A DNA stretch of 32,265 nucleotides. Origin: Symbiodinium natans. Its lineage: Eukaryota > Sar > Dinophyceae > Suessiales > Symbiodiniaceae. The notes beneath the pieces are model-generated. The model was not told the origin of the DNA and did not search any database. It was given only the letters and a program-made list of their open reading frames with translations. Position 1 is the stretch's first letter. Each line of letters begins with the position of its first letter. Shown one piece after another: positions 29,090 to 32,265 of this stretch. Position numbers and translations under genes: made by a program. The DNA is taken from assembly GCA_905221605.1 (NCBI GenBank), contig CAJNDS010002298.1, positions 478,960 to 511,224 on the forward strand, given 5' to 3'.

Positions 29090-31617
29090 TTTTAATAAGT
29101 ATTTAAACGATTTAAACGATTCAAACGATTTAAAGGATTTAATTGAGTCCAATTAAATCGTTTAAATCGCCCAGGCCAATTAACTTATTTAATTCAGGCG
29201 TCCGATTTAAGCGATTTAATTGGGTCCAATTAAATCGTTTAAATCGCCCAGGCAAATTAAATAATTTAATCGGCCTGGGCGATTTAAACGATTTAATTGG
29301 ACTCAAATAAATCGTATAAATCGCCCAGGTCAATTAAATTGTTTAATTCAGGCGTCCGATGTAAACGATTTAATTGGTTGGTTTATGGCTTGACTGGGTC
29401 TCCCCCCAATTAAATCGGTTTAAACGATTTAAACGATTTAATCGATTTAAACGATTTAATTGAGTCCAATTAAATCATTTAAATCGCCCAGGCCAATTAA
29501 ACTATTGAATTCAGGCGTCCGATTTAAACGATTTAATTGGACCCAATTAAATCGTTTAAATCGATTAAATCGTTTAAATCGTTTAAATCGATTTAATTGG
29601 GGGGGAAACCCAGTCAAGCCATAAACCAACCAATTAAATCGTTTAAATCGCCCAGGCCAATTAAACTATTTTATTCAGGCGTCCGATTTAAACGATTTAT
29701 TTGGACTCAATTAAATCGTTTAAATCGCCCAGGCCAATTAAACTATTTAATTGGCCTGGGCGATTTAAACGATTTAATTGGACCCAATTAAATCGGTTAA
29801 ATCGATTAAATCGTTTAAATCGTTTAAATCGATTTAATTGGGGGGGAAGCCCAGTCAAGCCATAAACCAACCAATTAAATCGTTTAAATCGCCCAGGCCA
29901 ATGAAACTATTTAATTCAGGCGTCCGATTTAAACGATTTAATTGGACCCAATTAAATCGTTTAAATCGCCCAGGCCAATTAAACTATTTAATTGGCCTGG
30001 GCGATTTAAACGATTTAATTGGTTGGTTTATGGCTTGACTGGGTCTCCCCCCCAATTAAATCGATTTAAACGATTTAAACGATTTAATCGGTTTACACGA
30101 TTTAATTGAGTCCAATTAAATCGTTTATTTCGCCCAGGCCAATTAAACCATTTAATTCAGGCGTCCGATTTAAACGATTTAATTGGACCCAAGTAAATCG
30201 TTTAAATCGATTAAATCGTTTAAATCGTTTAAATCGATTATTTGGGGGGGAAACCAGTCAAGCCATAAACCAACCAATTAAATCGTTTAAATCGCCCAGG
30301 CCAATTAAACTATTTAATTCAGGCGTCCGATTTAAACGATTTAATTGGACTCAATTAAATCGTTTAAATCGCCCAGGCCAATTAAACTATTTAATTGGCC
30401 TGGGCGATTTAAACGGTTTAATTGGTTGGTTTATGGCTTGACTGGGTCTCCCCCCCAATTAAATCGATTTAAACGATTTAAAAGATTTAATCGATTTAAA
30501 CGATTTAATTGAGTCCAATTAAATCGTTTAAATCGCCCAGGCCAATTAAACTATTTAATTCAGGCGTCCGATTTAAACGATTTAACTGGACCCAATTAAA
30601 TCGTTTAATTTGATTAAATCGTTTAAATCGATTTAATTGGGGGGGGAAACCCAGTCAAGCCATAAACCAACCAATTAAATCGTTTAAATCGCCCAGGTCA
30701 ATTAAACTATTTAATTCAGGCGTCCGATTTAAACGATTTAATTGGACTCAATTAAATCGTTTAAATCGCCCAGGCCAATTAAACTATTTAATTGGCCTGG
30801 GCGATTTAAACGATTCAATTGGTTGGTTTATGGCTTGACTGGGTCTCCCCCCCCAATTAAATCGATTTAAACGATTTAAACGATTTAATCGATTTAAACG
30901 ATTTAATTGAGTCCAATTAAATCGTTTAAATCGCCCAGGCCAATTAAACTATTTAATTCAGGCGTCCGATTTAAACGATTTAATTGGACCCAATTAAATC
31001 GTTTAAATCGATTAAATCGTTTAAATCGTTTAAATCGATTTAATTGGGGGGGGAAACCCAGTCAAGCCATAAACCAACCAAATAAATCGTTTAAATCGCC
31101 CAGGCCAATTAAACTATTTAATTTAAAAAAAAACGATTTAATTGGACCCAATTAAATCGTTTAAATCGCCCAGGCCAATTAAACTATTTAATTGGCCTGG
31201 GCGATTTAAACGATTTAATTGGTTGGTTTATGGCTTGACTGGGTCTCCCCCCAATTAAATCGATTTAATCGATTTAAACGATTTAAACGATTTAATCGAT
31301 TTAAACGATTTAATTGAGTCCAATTAAATCGTTTAAATCGCCCAGGCCAATTAAGCTATTTAATTCAGGCGTCCGATTTAAACGATTTAATTGGACCCAA
31401 TTAAATCGTGTAAATCGATTAAATCGTTTAAATCGTTTAAATCGATTTAATTGGGGGGAAACCCAGTCAAGCCATAAACCAACCAATTAAATCGTTTAAA
31501 TCGCCCAGGCCAATTAAACTATTTAATTCAGGCGTCCGATTTAAACGATTTAATTGGACTCAATTAAATCGTTTAAATCGATTAAATCGTTTAAATCGTT
31601 TAAATCGAATTAATTGC
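29090..31617. repeat. Palindromic satellite 3: (TTTAAACGA)n with ~400-bp higher-order unit
   Basis: The 9-bp unit TTTAAACGA and its complement TCGTTTAAA fill the block. Larger modules recur: AAATCGCCCAGGCCAATTAA, ATTCAGGCGTCCGATTTAAA, and a G7 run followed by AAACCCAGTCAAGCC. That G7 module is found at about 29606, 29848, 30251, 30648, 31054 and 31459. Its exact inverse, GGTTGGTTTATGGCTTGAC followed by TGGGTCTC and a C run, occurs at about 29375, 30021, 30424, 30821 and 31221. Spacing is 397-406 bp except for one 242-bp step. Each higher-order unit is nearly self-complementary. Repeated short frames are artefacts. Confidence 0.9.
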
Positions 31618-31625
31618 GGCGAGAC

Positions 31626-31830
31626 TCCACCCCCTCCCCCCTCCTCTCGCCTCCACCCCCCCCCCCCCCCCCCCTCCCCACCCCCCCCCCCACCACCCCC
31701 TCCCCCCCCTACCCCCACCCCCCCGCCCCCCCTACCCTCTTGACCACCCCCCCCCCACCCTAACCCTCGCCCCCTGACCCTCCACCACCCTCCAACCTTT
31801 CCCCTTCCCCCCCCTGCTCCGGCCCACACG
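31626..31830. repeat. C-rich low-complexity tract
   Basis: About 200 bases consist mostly of C runs broken by A or T, including CCCTAACCCTC words. It abuts the end of satellite 3. The Gly-rich minus-strand frame is an artefact. Confidence 0.9.
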
Positions 31831-31917
31831 CCCCCTTCCCACAATTTACTACATTCACACCACTACTCGCACCTAACCCATCCTACCCCTCCTCTCACAC
31901 CCTTTAGCTATTAACCT

Positions 31918-32170
31918 GAAGTTATCATATTATGATAACCTCAGCTTCCCCATCATGAGTTATCATAATTATGATAACTTTAACTTCCCCATCATAAGTT
32001 ATCATAATTATGATAACTTCAACTTCCCGATTTGAATTATCATAATTATGATAACTTTAAGTTCTTAATCTCAGAGTATGATAATTATGATAAGTAACTT
32101 TTCATAATTATGATAAGATATCATAATTATGATAAGTTATCATAAGTTATCATAATTATGATAAGGTATC
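31918..32170. repeat. Array of 18-bp palindromes TTATCATAATTATGATAA
   Basis: About eight copies of the core TCATAATTATGA or close variants are present. Three to four of them sit in the perfect palindrome TTATCATAATTATGATAA. They start at about 31921 (variant), 31959, 31998, 32037, 32077 (variant), 32102, 32119 and 32148. Early copies are about 38 bp apart and separated by a shared spacer (CTTCCCCATCAT); later copies are packed closer. Whether this is a satellite or a set of binding sites cannot be decided here. Confidence 0.85.
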
Positions 32171-32265
32171 ATATAGGGCGTCCGCCTATTGCGGTTCCCC
32201 TTATTTTTTTATAGATTACATAAATGTATATATTTTAAACCCTAAACCATCGTCATAACCACGGC

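Noticed and set aside
29090-32170. CRISPR-like regular repeats
   Set aside because: Spacers are repetitive themselves, there are no cas genes, and units are nested palindromes of satellite type.
1-32265. rRNA, tRNA, SL RNA or snRNA genes
   Set aside because: No cloverleaf, rRNA core word or spliced-leader 22-mer was recognised by reading; a covariance-model scan would be needed to exclude them.

Overview
This window looks like nuclear DNA of a dinoflagellate, most likely a Symbiodiniaceae/Suessiales-type genome. That is an inference from four things. Every supportable gene fragment lies on the + strand. Exons are short. Introns fit non-canonical GA-AG and GC-AG borders with the acceptor written AG|G. 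Genes are sparse within a very large amount of palindromic satellite and microsatellite DNA. No rRNA, tRNA, CRISPR array or bacterial-type operon was seen.

Layout. 1-5.1 kb: gene-poor, with only short coding-like islands. 5.15-8.03 kb: the first part of a probable formin, with a coiled coil, a Gly/Lys-rich linker and the first half of an FH2 actin-assembly domain spread over small exons. 8.93-15.04 kb: a 6.1 kb block bracketed by a 33-bp inverted repeat. It holds a palindromic AT-rich/G-run satellite (9.06-11.08 kb) and a polypurine/polypyrimidine satellite duplicated in tandem with a period near 1.9 kb (11.08-14.9 kb). 15.36-16.74 kb: an eIF4A-like DEAD-box helicase paralogue with one clean 103-nt GA-AG intron and altered catalytic motifs. 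17.19-18.94 kb: segments resembling the second half of the FH2 domain, in the right order and on the same strand. The simplest reading is one formin gene whose roughly 9 kb intron contains the satellites and the helicase gene.

18.94-24.8 kb is mostly repeat: TA/TG microsatellites, a dispersed G-rich repeat (second copy at 27.9 kb), and a 2.8 kb segment bounded by an inverted repeat that contains about 25 degenerate ~70-bp units and a ~580-bp palindrome. 24.8-26.2 kb has fragments of a coiled-coil protein gene, perhaps decaying. 26.2-29.0 kb has a MITE-like hairpin, a 9-bp minisatellite, a telomere-like block and two unassigned reading frames. 29.1-31.6 kb is a second palindromic satellite with ~400-bp higher-order periodicity. 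31.6-32.2 kb is a C-rich tract followed by an array of 18-bp perfect palindromes.

The genes do not form a pathway. The formin would nucleate actin filaments. The eIF4A-like protein derives from a translation/RNA helicase but probably lacks normal ATPase activity. The most unusual property of the window is the repeated use of self-complementary satellites built from 9-bp AT-rich units, G/C-run modules and ~400-bp higher-order palindromes.
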